A stretch of DNA of 64,000 nt, from positions 1 through 64,000 of the forward strand of contig CAKVIM010000009.1 in NCBI GenBank assembly GCA_934754775.1. The letters are read 5' to 3'. The notes under the pieces are model-generated. The model was given only the letters and a program-made list of their open reading frames with translations. It had not been told where the DNA came from and searched no databases. The translations under genes were made by a program, and so were the position numbers. Below are positions 19,963 through 29,478 of this stretch, one piece after another. Origin of the DNA: an uncultured Candidatus Melainabacteria bacterium. Lineage in GTDB: Bacteria; Cyanobacteriota; Vampirovibrionia; Gastranaerophilales; Gastranaerophilaceae. Position 1 is the stretch's first letter; every line of letters starts with the position of its first letter.

Positions 19963-20283
19963 TTAATGAGTTACGAATCGTGTTCCATCAATCGAAATAA
20001 CTAAATAATCATTGATTTTTCTAACGTCGCCACTATCAACAAACATCACTAAGCGTTGATGCCGACGAGCGTCTACTTTGAGAGTTATCACATTACCATA
20101 CTCCAACACGCCTTTCAACGTTACATATTTGATTGAAATAGGTACCTGTGTTTTCTCTTTTGCAGATGCTGGCGCTATATATCCTGTAGTCAGAATATTC
20201 TGTTTACTATCACGCCATTGCCATTTTTCGGCATAAAAGCGGATATTCTGATAAGATTGCTCAGGTAATCGTTTTATTGGCAT
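19963..20283 (-). CDS. Small hypothetical protein upstream of portal
   Basis: 106 residues, basic and beta-rich (VPISIKYVTLKGVLEYGNVITLKVDARR). First gene of the portal-tail operon, 26 bp after a late-class promoter and 11 bp before the portal gene. Function unknown. Confidence 0.6.
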   Translation of the reverse strand: MPIKRLPEQSYQNIRFYAEKWQWRDSKQNILTTGYIAPASAKEKTQVPISIKYVTLKGVLEYGNVITLKVDARRHQRLVMFVDSGDVRKINDYLVISIDGTRFVTH

Positions 20284-20308
20284 ATTTATTCGTTTATTAT
20301 TTCTACAT

Positions 20309-20345
20309 CAAAATTAATAACTCACACGAAAACAAAAAGGACAAA
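20309..20345 (-). promoter_or_regulatory. Late-class phage promoter before the portal-tail operon
   Basis: On the minus strand TTTGTCC (20345-20339), 22 bp, then TAATTTTG (20316-20309), before the start at 20283. It lies in the gap after the methyltransferase gene. Confidence 0.75.
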
Positions 20346-20353
20346 GCTACCAA

Positions 20354-20953
20354 CTAAAGCCATTCTATATTTGTCTTACCTTTATAGCCCTTTACCCATA
20401 CAAACCAAGCATAACATACCGCAGACGACTTGACTTTGGAAAAGTCTCCATTTTTAGCACACACTTGTCGTCTACTAAACACATATATTGTTCTGGGGGG
20501 GGCAAAACTAAAAAATTGCTTTCTACTTATACCCTCACAGAATAGCAGCCTTAAAAACATTGCAACTTTACTACCAGTATTAACACAGCTTAAAGCTTGC
20601 TCGACAAACTCTTGCGCTACAGAATAGGGAGGGTTAGTGATAATATCGCCATCCCATTTTTCTTGATTAAAGAATAGAAAGTCTTTTACCTCATTGCCTA
20701 TTCTGTCAACGATATCGCTTTCTCTAACAGCATATCCGTACTTCTTCAAGCATTTGGATAGATGACCCTCGCCACAAGCAGGCTCCCATATCCTGTGAGC
20801 AAAAGTTTCTACTTTTAATAGAGATTCAAGCGAGGCAGGATCTGTAGCATAGTAATCTCTTTCTGCTCGTGCTTCTGCGACATGATTACTTGCACCAAGC
20901 TGAGTAAACGGACTATTAGCCGTTCCTTTCCAATCTTTATCTTGTTTTGTCAT
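20354..20953 (-). CDS. DNA N6-adenine-type methyltransferase
   Basis: 199 residues. It has the AdoMet-binding pattern (IWEPACGEGHLSKCL, about 52-66) and the NPPY catalytic tetrad (ITNPPYSVAQEF), the class I signature of N6-adenine or N4-cytosine methyltransferases. Probably modifies phage DNA and protects it against host nucleases. It sits between terminase and portal, an insertion point often used for modification genes. A run of eight C (20495-20502; plus-strand G) lies in the C-terminal third, where slippage would change the reading frame after about residue 152. Confidence 0.85.
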   Translation of the reverse strand: MTKQDKDWKGTANSPFTQLGASNHVAEARAERDYYATDPASLESLLKVETFAHRIWEPACGEGHLSKCLKKYGYAVRESDIVDRIGNEVKDFLFFNQEKWDGDIITNPPYSVAQEFVEQALSCVNTGSKVAMFLRLLFCEGISRKQFFSFAPPRTIYVFSRRQVCAKNGDFSKVKSSAVCYAWFVWVKGYKGKTNIEWL

Positions 20954-20957
20954 AATT

Positions 20958-22982
20958 CTATTGTCTTTTACCCGAAGGCATTAATACTCGTCCTAACGAG
21001 TAGATCTCCTGACGACTACAACCAACAAACAAGGTGTCAAAAGCATCAGTACCGTCAGTTCTTAACTCTGCAGGAACTATATTCTCCTGACCTTCTGCCG
21101 TTTGGGCATTCGTAATTAGTTTTTCGCCACTCTTATCCTTTTTCCAGCTATCACCAATACGAATAAGTCCGCAGTTCTCCATCGCTATAATCAAAGATTC
21201 ATTATTCTCTCGATTAATTCTGATAGCAGGTGCAGAATAACCGGCAAGAGACGAATTAATAATACGATATCGTTCACTATGACTTAGCGTATGACCAAGA
21301 TATATAGGAACCACATCCCAACCTTTTTTGCGTAATCTGTCAATAATGACATCACACATATCACGCTTATCCATCCCATTCCAAAAAGGGACTTTAGCCG
21401 TATGATCGTAATAATAGAATACTACTCGATTTTTTCTTTTATGTGGAGCATAATATCTACTCCATTTGTCGCAAAGTTGCTCTAAGACCTCATTATCCTT
21501 AACAAACATAGATGATAACACATTCATCGCATTAAGTCCATCACGACGATACATCTGTGAGGTTACAACCCAGTTTATCTTTAGATTATAGTCAAAAGCT
21601 ATATGAAGAGGTTCTTCATCATGTACATCGGCATCGAGAGAACAATCTTTGGTGTCGCCAAGACGTGCAAAATCAGGTGCTTCATATTCTCTTTTTACGA
21701 GTCCTTGACCTTTTACCACACCTTCAACTTTCTTCACCACATAAGCAGAATCTATAGCCGGACAATCCTCCTCAATATATCCGTGAACGTTCTCAATATC
21801 AAGATTACAATAAAATCCATCACCGAGATTTTTACGTAAAGGAAGATTGAGTATCGATGTTGCAAAAACCAATGGTGGCAGCATACGCTTTTGTTCAGCA
21901 ATATAACTTGGTGAAAGCAAGTCGATGTTATCCAACGAGGAAGCACGCTTGAAGTAAAAACTGGCGCAACGCAATCGACGAATATAATCAATATGTGCTG
22001 ACGAATAACGAATCTGAAGCATTCGTCCATATTCATCGTGGCTTACCAGGTATTCATGATTATACAGCAGCTCTGCATCATCTTGTGCAATAAGATGATA
22101 ATTCAACAAAAAATCGACTGTATTCTTCGTTATAACCTTGTATTGAGGAGGTAAAATTTTAAATTGACCTTCTTTCGCTAACACCGCATCAGCCAAAGCT
22201 ACTATTCGTTCTTTAGTTTCTTTATGTACAGGAATAACATTATGATTAGAGCGTTCTGCATTCCTCATAAGCTCGTTCCAAAATATCACATCGTCAGCAT
22301 ATTTATCGAGCTCAAACATTATTTGCCTATAGGTATACCCTGCAAATTCTCCTTCATCTACATATTCATCAAGACGACTCTCTTCTTTTTCAAGCCAGTT
22401 GCCTTTGTTATTAAGACTTGCATCAGAAACAAAACAAGTAGACTTATAATAAGGGTTATATTCAGAGAAAGCACGATTGCCTAAAGGATGGATATTTCCT
22501 GAGAGCGAAGGCAATACTTCACCTTGCAGCTTACTGATAGGTAAAAACTTACACTCATCAGCAATCAAAGCAGAAAGCGTCAAACCGTTACCAGAACCAA
22601 AGACACTAAGACTAAGACAATGATACAGAAAACCGTTACATATCCATAAAGCATTTTCATAAGTTTTAGGCTTGATTAGACATTCAGGGACATCCTTTGG
22701 AGGTTGTCCGAAACCATAATGAATACCTTCAACAAGACCAAAGAAACGACCCACAGCAGCAAGCATTCCAGGAATAGTACGTGCAAACAGCTGTTTACGA
22801 GAAGCACCGACAATGCCTCCTGCTCCTCGTGGCATAGAATTACCGACCGCAATAATCTGAGGACCAAGCGTTCCATCAGTCTTACCAAATCGACGAGCAG
22901 CAGAAATACGTTTATGCCTTGCGCCAGCATAAAATATTTGCTGCTGTTTACGGTTCATATAGACATCTCTTCTCTCACTCAT
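20958..22982 (-). CDS. terL: Terminase large subunit
   Basis: 674 residues; ATPase and nuclease that packages DNA into the head. Walker A-like AARRFGKT at about 28-35 and Walker B LIADE at about 139-143. The C-terminal half has an RNase H-type nuclease pattern beginning with IAFDYNLKINWVV and continuing with VVFYYYDHTA. Length is at the upper end for the family. It overlaps the upstream small-subunit candidate by 8 bp. Confidence 0.9.
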   Translation of the reverse strand: MSERRDVYMNRKQQQIFYAGARHKRISAARRFGKTDGTLGPQIIAVGNSMPRGAGGIVGASRKQLFARTIPGMLAAVGRFFGLVEGIHYGFGQPPKDVPECLIKPKTYENALWICNGFLYHCLSLSVFGSGNGLTLSALIADECKFLPISKLQGEVLPSLSGNIHPLGNRAFSEYNPYYKSTCFVSDASLNNKGNWLEKEESRLDEYVDEGEFAGYTYRQIMFELDKYADDVIFWNELMRNAERSNHNVIPVHKETKERIVALADAVLAKEGQFKILPPQYKVITKNTVDFLLNYHLIAQDDAELLYNHEYLVSHDEYGRMLQIRYSSAHIDYIRRLRCASFYFKRASSLDNIDLLSPSYIAEQKRMLPPLVFATSILNLPLRKNLGDGFYCNLDIENVHGYIEEDCPAIDSAYVVKKVEGVVKGQGLVKREYEAPDFARLGDTKDCSLDADVHDEEPLHIAFDYNLKINWVVTSQMYRRDGLNAMNVLSSMFVKDNEVLEQLCDKWSRYYAPHKRKNRVVFYYYDHTAKVPFWNGMDKRDMCDVIIDRLRKKGWDVVPIYLGHTLSHSERYRIINSSLAGYSAPAIRINRENNESLIIAMENCGLIRIGDSWKKDKSGEKLITNAQTAEGQENIVPAELRTDGTDAFDTLFVGCSRQEIYSLGRVLMPSGKRQ

Positions 22983-23691
22983 GATTCAACATCTCTGGTT
23001 CAAAAATTCCCTCACCATTTTCTTGCATATTGACAACATCGTCTGCAGAAATGCCATACTTCTGATATAGCTTATCAAGTTCTTCTTTAGTAAGATTCTT
23101 GCTATCAGGCTTAACCACGGTAACATCGCCTGTAATGTTAATCTCAGTATGAGGAACTTGGTCTGAAGCATTCTTTTTCTCATTGAAGTTATCAAAGAGC
23201 TCAGCACGAGCTTTACCAGCACTAAGCACAGCCTTTAAGTCGCCCATTTTTTTACCTTCACGACTAACAAAGTCAAAATCTGCAAGACTCTTAGCTTTCT
23301 GAATAGCGAGATTGTCAGTATTTAATGCGTCTACAATATAGTTAAGCATACAGATATCATTACTTAATTCAGAATAGCCTCGTACTTTACCAGGTTTAAT
23401 TCTTAATGCGTCTACATATTTTTTCGACAAATCCTGTATTTTTTGAGGAGTAGACGCACTGTCATTATTTGCCTGTTCAAGTAATTGAGCATAGTCGCGA
23501 GCAGATATCCTTCTTGCTGTTTCCATCAAGTCGATATCCTTATCAGCAAGAAACATACTATATAGCTCATACACTAATCTTGCTCGATACTTTTGCGAGT
23601 ACGTCATATTCATACTCTCTATAGGTATCGAACCATTGTGTAAAAACCATTTTTTTACTATATCAAAACTTTTCTCACTCGGTCTTGCCAT
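22975..23691 (-). CDS. Probable terminase small subunit
   Basis: 238 residues, helical, with a basic N-terminal region (MARPSEKSFDIVKKWF) and a C-terminal tail beginning NITGDVTVVKPDSK. It lies directly upstream of terL and overlaps it by 8 bp, the usual place for the DNA-recognition subunit. Identification rests on position and size, not on a clear motif. Confidence 0.6.
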   Translation of the reverse strand: MARPSEKSFDIVKKWFLHNGSIPIESMNMTYSQKYRARLVYELYSMFLADKDIDLMETARRISARDYAQLLEQANNDSASTPQKIQDLSKKYVDALRIKPGKVRGYSELSNDICMLNYIVDALNTDNLAIQKAKSLADFDFVSREGKKMGDLKAVLSAGKARAELFDNFNEKKNASDQVPHTEINITGDVTVVKPDSKNLTKEELDKLYQKYGISADDVVNMQENGEGIFEPEMLNHE

Positions 23692-24964
23692 CTTCTATTT
23701 TTGCGTCATTGTCGTTTTCTTTTTCTACCGCTTCTTTGCAAGCATCTACATAAGGTTGATATACTGCAGCTGCTTCTTCACCTATCAATTGCTTCAGCTC
23801 TTCAATTCGAGCGGTCATAGTCTCTAAACGTTTAGCTGTTGCAGGTTTATCTTTACGCGACAAGTATTTAATAATCTTTGCCGCAGCTTCTTTATTCGCA
23901 GCTTCTTTTTCTTTAGCTGCAATAACATCAGGATGCTCACTCTGGATTGTTTGTACAACCTCCTGCGCAAATGTCTCAGGCATTTTCTCATAGTAAACCT
24001 TCAATGACTTTTTTAAAGGTTCAAGGTCTACGTCTGATACCTTATATTTCTCTTTGAATGCTTGACGATAGATAGTATCACCACATAGTCTACCGTATAC
24101 CATGGCCAACTCTCTGTCTACAGCCTCGTAGATAGATTCAATCTCTTCATTAAGATCGTGAGCAGCTTGTGCATAAGTAGCAACATCCTCTGCCTTAGCA
24201 CCTTGCTCGGCAAGCAACTTTGCCCTTTCTGCATTTGATGCAAACGATGCTCGTTTATCCTTAACACTATCTACTAAAGTTGCAAGCTCGGCAGAAAGAA
24301 ATGGCTTTACTTTTTGAAGAGGAAGTCGATAATCTGCAGCCTCTGTTTGCTCTAAAGAGGAGTCGGCAAAAGTAAACAAATCTGGTTGCTTAGTAAGTTC
24401 TTTGACTTGCTTCATACTTTCTGCAGCGTTCTTAGCCTCTATCTCGGCAACCTTCTCTGCATCAGTTTTTTCGCGCATAGGGTTCTCTATAACCACATGG
24501 CTATCTATGCCTAAAAGCTTAGCTATCTCCATTCTTTTAGCCGACTCAATAGATGCCGCATCTTCATTTGCACGCTCAGCATCCATCAATGCCTTTTCTT
24601 CTTTAGTTGGGCGACCACGACGACGAGCTATCTTTACTGAAGGTAATAGAGCCATCATGTCGCCATTGCTATCTTTAAGTGTAACACCAGTTGCTAAATC
24701 TTTTTTAATTCGGTTAACATAATAAAGAATACGAGATAGACGACGCTGAAAATCAGCATAAAACAAAGTCTGCATGCAAAAATCTTTAGCATACGAAAAT
24801 GCTGTCAATAATACTACGCCATCCGCAAAATCTTTGCGATCATCAGAGCTCCAGTCGGAAGCTTGTTGTAAACGTGGTAAAAGAATGTTGGCAAACTCAT
24901 TCAATGCGACAACATACTGCAATTGTTCGTCAATATTCATTTCTTTGTAATTTTTCTGTTCCAT
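23675..24964 (-). CDS. Hypothetical protein at the head of the packaging operon
   Basis: 429 residues, strongly helical, charged, Ala/Glu/Lys-rich, with predicted coiled-coil stretches around 150-210 and 330-400. It includes an AT-hook-like GRPTK motif (RRRGRPTKEEK) near 115-125, hinting at DNA contact. First gene after the late promoter at 24991-25027. Overlaps the small terminase candidate by 17 bp. Role unknown; packaging or head assembly by position. Confidence 0.6.
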   Translation of the reverse strand: MEQKNYKEMNIDEQLQYVVALNEFANILLPRLQQASDWSSDDRKDFADGVVLLTAFSYAKDFCMQTLFYADFQRRLSRILYYVNRIKKDLATGVTLKDSNGDMMALLPSVKIARRRGRPTKEEKALMDAERANEDAASIESAKRMEIAKLLGIDSHVVIENPMREKTDAEKVAEIEAKNAAESMKQVKELTKQPDLFTFADSSLEQTEAADYRLPLQKVKPFLSAELATLVDSVKDKRASFASNAERAKLLAEQGAKAEDVATYAQAAHDLNEEIESIYEAVDRELAMVYGRLCGDTIYRQAFKEKYKVSDVDLEPLKKSLKVYYEKMPETFAQEVVQTIQSEHPDVIAAKEKEAANKEAAAKIIKYLSRKDKPATAKRLETMTARIEELKQLIGEEAAAVYQPYVDACKEAVEKENDNDAKIEDGKTE

Positions 24965-24990
24965 ATACGAAGTAATCTTTAAGTTCTATA

Positions 24991-25027
24991 CAAAAATATT
25001 GATTAACAAGTAGTTAAAAAGGACAAA
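24991..25027 (-). promoter_or_regulatory. Late-class phage promoter before the packaging operon
   Basis: On the minus strand TTTGTCC (25027-25021), 22 bp, then TATTTTTG (24998-24991). The TTTGTCC word is the end of the T-run of the terminator at 25031-25060. Confidence 0.75.
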
Positions 25028-25030
25028 AAA

Positions 25031-25060
25031 AGCGCCACGACATTAACATGCCATGACGCT
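25031..25060 (-). terminator. Intrinsic terminator of the head operon
   Basis: 13-bp arms with three G-U pairs (AGCGCCACGACAT against its partner at 25048-25060) followed on the minus strand by TTTTTTTG. It closes the operon ending with 25100-25654. Confidence 0.85.
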
Positions 25061-25099
25061 CTAACGACTTTGTTTATACAAATAACAGAAAAACGCTTG

Positions 25100-25654
25100 T
25101 TAAGCAGCCTTGCTTGCGAGCAGACCATCCCAACCTTCTTCACCTTCGGGATTAGTAACATACTCGTTCTGATACGTTACAGGACTAAGTTTTAATGTGA
25201 TGACCGTCTGACGTTCATCCTCTGCCTTCTGACCTGTATCAGAAGCAATACCGCCATTATCAGCTACAACCTTGTACTGAGGTGAGTACATAATCTGACT
25301 TACACCATTGTCCTCACATATAACGAAGATATCAAGGTTGTTAATTGCTCGTGTCAATTTAGCGATTTGTTGGTTTACTGCTTCCAAGGTGAAAGTCAAC
25401 TCCAAGCTGAAACCTTTACGACGACCAAGTGAAGAGCCCTTAATGCCTACGGTGTTTTCTTTACACTGGATTTTAAACAGACCTTTGCCTGCCTGAAATA
25501 CAGGAGTAGAATAAGAACCATCCGTCATTTTTAACACGGATGTTAAGTCGCTCTTCAAGCCGATGTATACGTTGGTACCAAGACCAGCGAAATTCTCAAG
25601 ACACTCATTCTGCGAGAGTAAGTCTGTGAGAGTAGGACATGCTACAACTGCCAT
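25100..25654 (-). CDS. Major tail tube-like or head-completion structural protein
   Basis: 184 residues, beta-rich (LELTFTLEAVNQQIAKLTRA, VVADNGG, VITLKLSP). Located just after the capsid gene and before the terminator. The pattern of two halves of antiparallel strands is like phage tail tube proteins, which share this size. A head decoration protein is the alternative. Confidence 0.6.
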   Translation of the reverse strand: MAVVACPTLTDLLSQNECLENFAGLGTNVYIGLKSDLTSVLKMTDGSYSTPVFQAGKGLFKIQCKENTVGIKGSSLGRRKGFSLELTFTLEAVNQQIAKLTRAINNLDIFVICEDNGVSQIMYSPQYKVVADNGGIASDTGQKAEDERQTVITLKLSPVTYQNEYVTNPEGEEGWDGLLASKAA

Positions 25655-25746
25655 AGTATTTATTTGTGTTTGTGTTGTTGTTAATTACTGTTTTTATATA
25701 TTCGCTACCGAGATTTAGTCGGTAGCGAATTGCGAGTGGATAAAGA

Positions 25747-27027
25747 CTACTCAGTCTTCTTAAAGATTGCAGAAATGCCATCAGGAGCATCTGGCATTGT
25801 TATGGTAATAGTAGGAGTAGTAGCACCATTGCTCCAAGCTACAAACTCATGGCTCTCCAATGCTTCTGCTTCAAGCTGGATAGTTGTACCTACACTATAT
25901 TCCTTGCTTTCACTTGCAGTAATATAGCTGCCACCAACCTTTACCTTACCCATGGTTGCGTCGAAGCCAACGAAGAAGGTGTTCTTCTGATAATCGCCCT
26001 GCCAAACCACACCAGGAGTCAACGAACCTGTTGACATTGCAAAATCAGAAGGGTTGACGTTGACAACTCTTGTTCCCTGAACTGATTGAAGCTGCCATAC
26101 TACATCCAAGTTGTCAGTACCGCTACCAATCTGAACACTGATACTGTTGTAAGAGTCGAGTGAATTTACGCCATACTGAAGATTGTTCTCTGTATAGGCC
26201 ATCATTCGGTCGCCCTTACCATAGTCCTGTGAAGGAACAAAAATCACAAATGGGTACTCTTGAACCTGCCAGTTGCCTTTCTCTGCTCCATCAAGCATCT
26301 TGACAGTACGGATTGCGCGGTTCTTGTTAGCATAAGAATCCTGCAAGACAGTTGAAAGTTCAACGGAAATCAAAACCCTTGCCACTTTGCGTTTCAAGGC
26401 TGGCGACCAAGCATTGTAGAATGTTCGGAAAGTATTCCAAGCCTCAGTATCTGTCTCGTCAGTAATCGGCGACAAGTCGATTGCGTCTACCTGTATAAGA
26501 TTCTTACGAGCAAGAGAAATACGACCATTGGCCATATCTTTGGCGATATTGGTATTGAAGCCATCGTAGAGACCTAAAGCCTTAGTATCTTCATCCTCGC
26601 TGTCAGCATTCTTCTTGTCACCCCAGAAAAGGTTTGCAAAAAGGTCGTCGGTATAGTTCGCGATGATTGCCTTGACAGCAAGCTCTGCAAGAGGATAGCT
26701 AAACTTAGCTGAGCCATCTACCTTATAAGGAGTCTCGATATATCGATCTTGGTTATCACTATATCGGTTCCAAGCTTGCTGAGCAACAAGCGCACGCTCC
26801 TCGATATAGCCAAGCGAGCTGCTTATTGCTTCGCCAACCTTCTTGCGACGAGTAGTGCCACCCTTGCGATTGAATACTGTTTGAGTATCTTTGAACTGTA
26901 CACCAGAAATTACCTGAATGCCCAAACGTGCAAGCTCTCCAGGATTAGCGTAAGCAGCTCCCATTATTGCCTGGCTCTTAAAGCGGTCGGCAATGTGAGT
27001 TAGATAACTGGTACTAATCATTCCCAT
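25747..27027 (-). CDS. Major capsid protein with a C-terminal Ig-like/bacterial-repeat domain
   Basis: 426 residues; builds the icosahedral shell. It lies directly after the protease-scaffold gene, the normal place for an HK97-type capsid protein, and contains the acidic/aromatic E-loop and A-domain-like stretches. Residues about 365-426 form an extra module (VGTTIQLEAEALESHEFVAW, SNGATTPTITITMPD) matching the InlB-type or bacterial Ig-like repeat, probably surface-exposed on the capsid. Confidence 0.8.
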   Translation of the reverse strand: MGMISTSYLTHIADRFKSQAIMGAAYANPGELARLGIQVISGVQFKDTQTVFNRKGGTTRRKKVGEAISSSLGYIEERALVAQQAWNRYSDNQDRYIETPYKVDGSAKFSYPLAELAVKAIIANYTDDLFANLFWGDKKNADSEDEDTKALGLYDGFNTNIAKDMANGRISLARKNLIQVDAIDLSPITDETDTEAWNTFRTFYNAWSPALKRKVARVLISVELSTVLQDSYANKNRAIRTVKMLDGAEKGNWQVQEYPFVIFVPSQDYGKGDRMMAYTENNLQYGVNSLDSYNSISVQIGSGTDNLDVVWQLQSVQGTRVVNVNPSDFAMSTGSLTPGVVWQGDYQKNTFFVGFDATMGKVKVGGSYITASESKEYSVGTTIQLEAEALESHEFVAWSNGATTPTITITMPDAPDGISAIFKKTE

Positions 27028-27087
27028 ATTCCTTTAAATTTTGAGTTAATTACTGTTTGTGTTGTTAAAATTGAAGATTAGAAGCGG

Positions 27088-28641
27088 TTAGCCACCGTAA
27101 GCATTGTGTGCGATTTTAGCGTTGTATTCATCCATACGCTTTTTATTCTCTGCAGGCGACAAAGAACTGTCATACTGAGGAACCTCGCAAACAAAACCTT
27201 CAGCCTGTACACCATTACCATTGTTGGAAGGAGAAGGACCTGCTGCTGGACTCTCGCCTGGATTGTTTGCAAGTGCAGTTACCTGATCACGTAAATCAGA
27301 AATGGTCTGCTCATTCTCGGTAAGAGTCTGAGTCTGGGTCTCGATAGTACCCGACAACTCTGAAGTCTTCTGCAGCAACTCGTCAACCTCGGTTATCTTT
27401 GCGTCGAGTTGCGCCTGCAAGTTAGCCAACTTTGCTTCATACTCTGCCTTTGCAGCGTCGAGGGCTTTCTGACCATCAGCCTTTGCATTCACGACCTGAG
27501 CTTCATAAGCCTGGCGACTCTGCTGAATGTTGGCAACAAGGTTATCAACCAAAGGAGCGTTCAAAAAGACTCCCTCTTCGCTGGCATGTAGTTCGGTAAC
27601 TCCACACAGCATAGCTACTGTCTGATAATTCTTTTCCATGTTTTCTATTTTTGTTAATTTTAGATTTTTTGTCGATGCAAAACCAATACCTGCCGAATGA
27701 GAAGACTGAGAACTGGCACCATCATTACCAGAAGTCGGTTTGTGCGATGCTCGATAAAGTTCATCTATACGTGCTAAACATTGAGCATAATTCTTCTGAC
27801 CATCTACAAGTATGCCTTCAACCTCTGAGCAGGCAAACATTCTACCGCCAAGGTGAACATCGTCTTTAACTTTAGGGCAAGCAGCCTTTACAACAGCAAA
27901 AAATTCCGACTCCAACTTGTCGAGATCGGCTATCAAGATTTTATAATCGCCTTCATCAGCTGCACGTTTCCATTCATTTTTATGAATTGAATGAGTGGAA
28001 TACACCTCGTGGAAGGTTTCACCAGTTTCAGCCTTCTCACCATCCTTCATGCTATACCATGCAGCCATCACACCAATGCTTCCCACCTTGTCGGCAGGAT
28101 TCATGTAATAGCGTTCATCACTCAAAGCAGCGATATACATTCCTGCCGAAGCTGCCATACCATCGATATGAGCAATGACAGGTAATTTCTTTGAGCGTGC
28201 ATATTCAAAGGCGTACTTATAATCCGCAATAGCCGAAGCTGCACCACCTGGCGTATTGAGATAAATAAGAAAACCGATACAATGCTTGTTGTCAGCATTA
28301 CGAAGAATAATGTTACGGTGATCTTTACTGCCGTATGAGCAAGCGCCACCATTTCGAGTGACAGGTCCTTCGATTTTTATCACACAGATATATGTCTCAT
28401 CATCTTCCTCGTCAGCATCCATATCGCCATCCCAATCTTCATCATCCTCGTGCATCAAGTGCGAGACATGAAATTGACCGTCTTTGTTCCGGCGTTCGAT
28501 AGCAGCTAAAACAAAATTAGTGTCGTCAAACAAAGCATGATTTTTTCGGTTGCTCTCAATCTGGTCGCGGTAAAGGCGAACGAAAGGAGCATCCATCATC
28601 AGCAACTTCATTGTCAGAATTTCGTGAAGACCTTTTATCAT
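27088..28641 (-). CDS. Head maturation protease (S49/ClpP type) fused to scaffold
   Basis: About 517 residues from the ATG at 28639-28641 (MIKGLHEIL); the longer frame extends upstream of the promoter site and is not used. A second ATG 30 bp inside (MKLLMMDAPF) is possible. Residues about 80-300 are SppA-like: FLIYLNTPGGAAS oxyanion region, MAASAGMYIAAL around the catalytic Ser, and YYMNPADKVGSIGVM. After about residue 320 the sequence is a coiled coil (AKADGQKALDAAKAEYEAKL), the scaffold that the protease later removes. It precedes the capsid gene. Confidence 0.85.
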   Translation of the reverse strand: MIKGLHEILTMKLLMMDAPFVRLYRDQIESNRKNHALFDDTNFVLAAIERRNKDGQFHVSHLMHEDDEDWDGDMDADEEDDETYICVIKIEGPVTRNGGACSYGSKDHRNIILRNADNKHCIGFLIYLNTPGGAASAIADYKYAFEYARSKKLPVIAHIDGMAASAGMYIAALSDERYYMNPADKVGSIGVMAAWYSMKDGEKAETGETFHEVYSTHSIHKNEWKRAADEGDYKILIADLDKLESEFFAVVKAACPKVKDDVHLGGRMFACSEVEGILVDGQKNYAQCLARIDELYRASHKPTSGNDGASSQSSHSAGIGFASTKNLKLTKIENMEKNYQTVAMLCGVTELHASEEGVFLNAPLVDNLVANIQQSRQAYEAQVVNAKADGQKALDAAKAEYEAKLANLQAQLDAKITEVDELLQKTSELSGTIETQTQTLTENEQTISDLRDQVTALANNPGESPAAGPSPSNNGNGVQAEGFVCEVPQYDSSLSPAENKKRMDEYNAKIAHNAYGG

Positions 28642-28670
28642 TGTTGTGTTTGCGATTTTATTGTACAACA

Positions 28671-28678
28671 CAAATTTA
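28671..28678 (-). promoter_or_regulatory. -7 box before the protease/capsid operon
   Basis: TAAATTTG on the minus strand, 30 bp before the chosen start. An imperfect upstream TGTGTCC lies 20 bp away, so this is only a near-match to the late class. Confidence 0.5.
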
Positions 28679-28743
28679 CAAAATGCAAAAAGCGTAAAGG
28701 ACACATTAATTGTACGTTTACCATCAAAATTGGGCAAACAAAA

Positions 28744-28774
28744 AAGGCAACAACTCTTCACGAGCTATTGCCTT
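28744..28774 (-). terminator. Intrinsic terminator after 28867-29382
   Basis: AAGGCAA (28744-28750) pairs with TTGCCTT (28768-28774); on the minus strand followed by TTTTTTG. Confidence 0.8.
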
Positions 28775-28866
28775 ACCTTGGTTATAAAAATGCGTTCAGA
28801 ATTTTTAAGAGACGCTTCCCTAATTCTTCGACATCAAATAAAACTAAATCTATGATCTAAAAAACG

Positions 28867-29382
28867 TTATTTCTCTACAACTTCTATCATATTAGAATAT
28901 GACTTACCTGTAATCTTTACTGTTGCCGTAGTACCATCATTGGCTCCGGCATTAATTGTCTCAATTGCAGAACCTCGCGGAAAACAATAGAGCAAACGAC
29001 TCGAACCGTTAGCATACCTTAATATAATAGAGAAATTCACATCCTTAAAGGCTTCTGCCGCCAGTTGTGAACTTAAAATGTTATCATTTATCCCCGATAT
29101 TCCTGTAACTTGAACCTCGTGGGTAAAAATCACACCACTATTTGCTGTTGCCTGCGAGGTCTTAAAACTAATTTTTGCGTCCTCTTCGAGCTCTACCAAT
29201 ATTTTAGATTCAACATCATCAGAAATATATCTTATAGAAAAATAAGGAGGTCTACGAAAAGAGGCAAGAACCTGAGTTATCATAGGTATCGTTGGTGGAA
29301 GAGCAATACCTAAATCACAATTCGGATAGATATCGATAGCACGTATATTGTCATCTATCAATTCTGTACATTTACTATTCAT
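28867..29382 (-). CDS. Hypothetical head-region protein
   Basis: 171 residues, beta-rich, no membrane segment. It is isolated between two gaps, with a terminator behind it. A possible head or tail accessory protein by position next to the protease gene; no motif seen. Confidence 0.55.
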   Translation of the reverse strand: MNSKCTELIDDNIRAIDIYPNCDLGIALPPTIPMITQVLASFRRPPYFSIRYISDDVESKILVELEEDAKISFKTSQATANSGVIFTHEVQVTGISGINDNILSSQLAAEAFKDVNFSIILRYANGSSRLLYCFPRGSAIETINAGANDGTTATVKITGKSYSNMIEVVEK

Positions 29383-29478
29383 AATACAATATTTTTATTA
29401 AAAAGTTGCTCGGACAAAAATTACCACGTTTTCCCCCGATTTTTAACTTAAATTAATGTCATGTTTAACAATCTAAAT

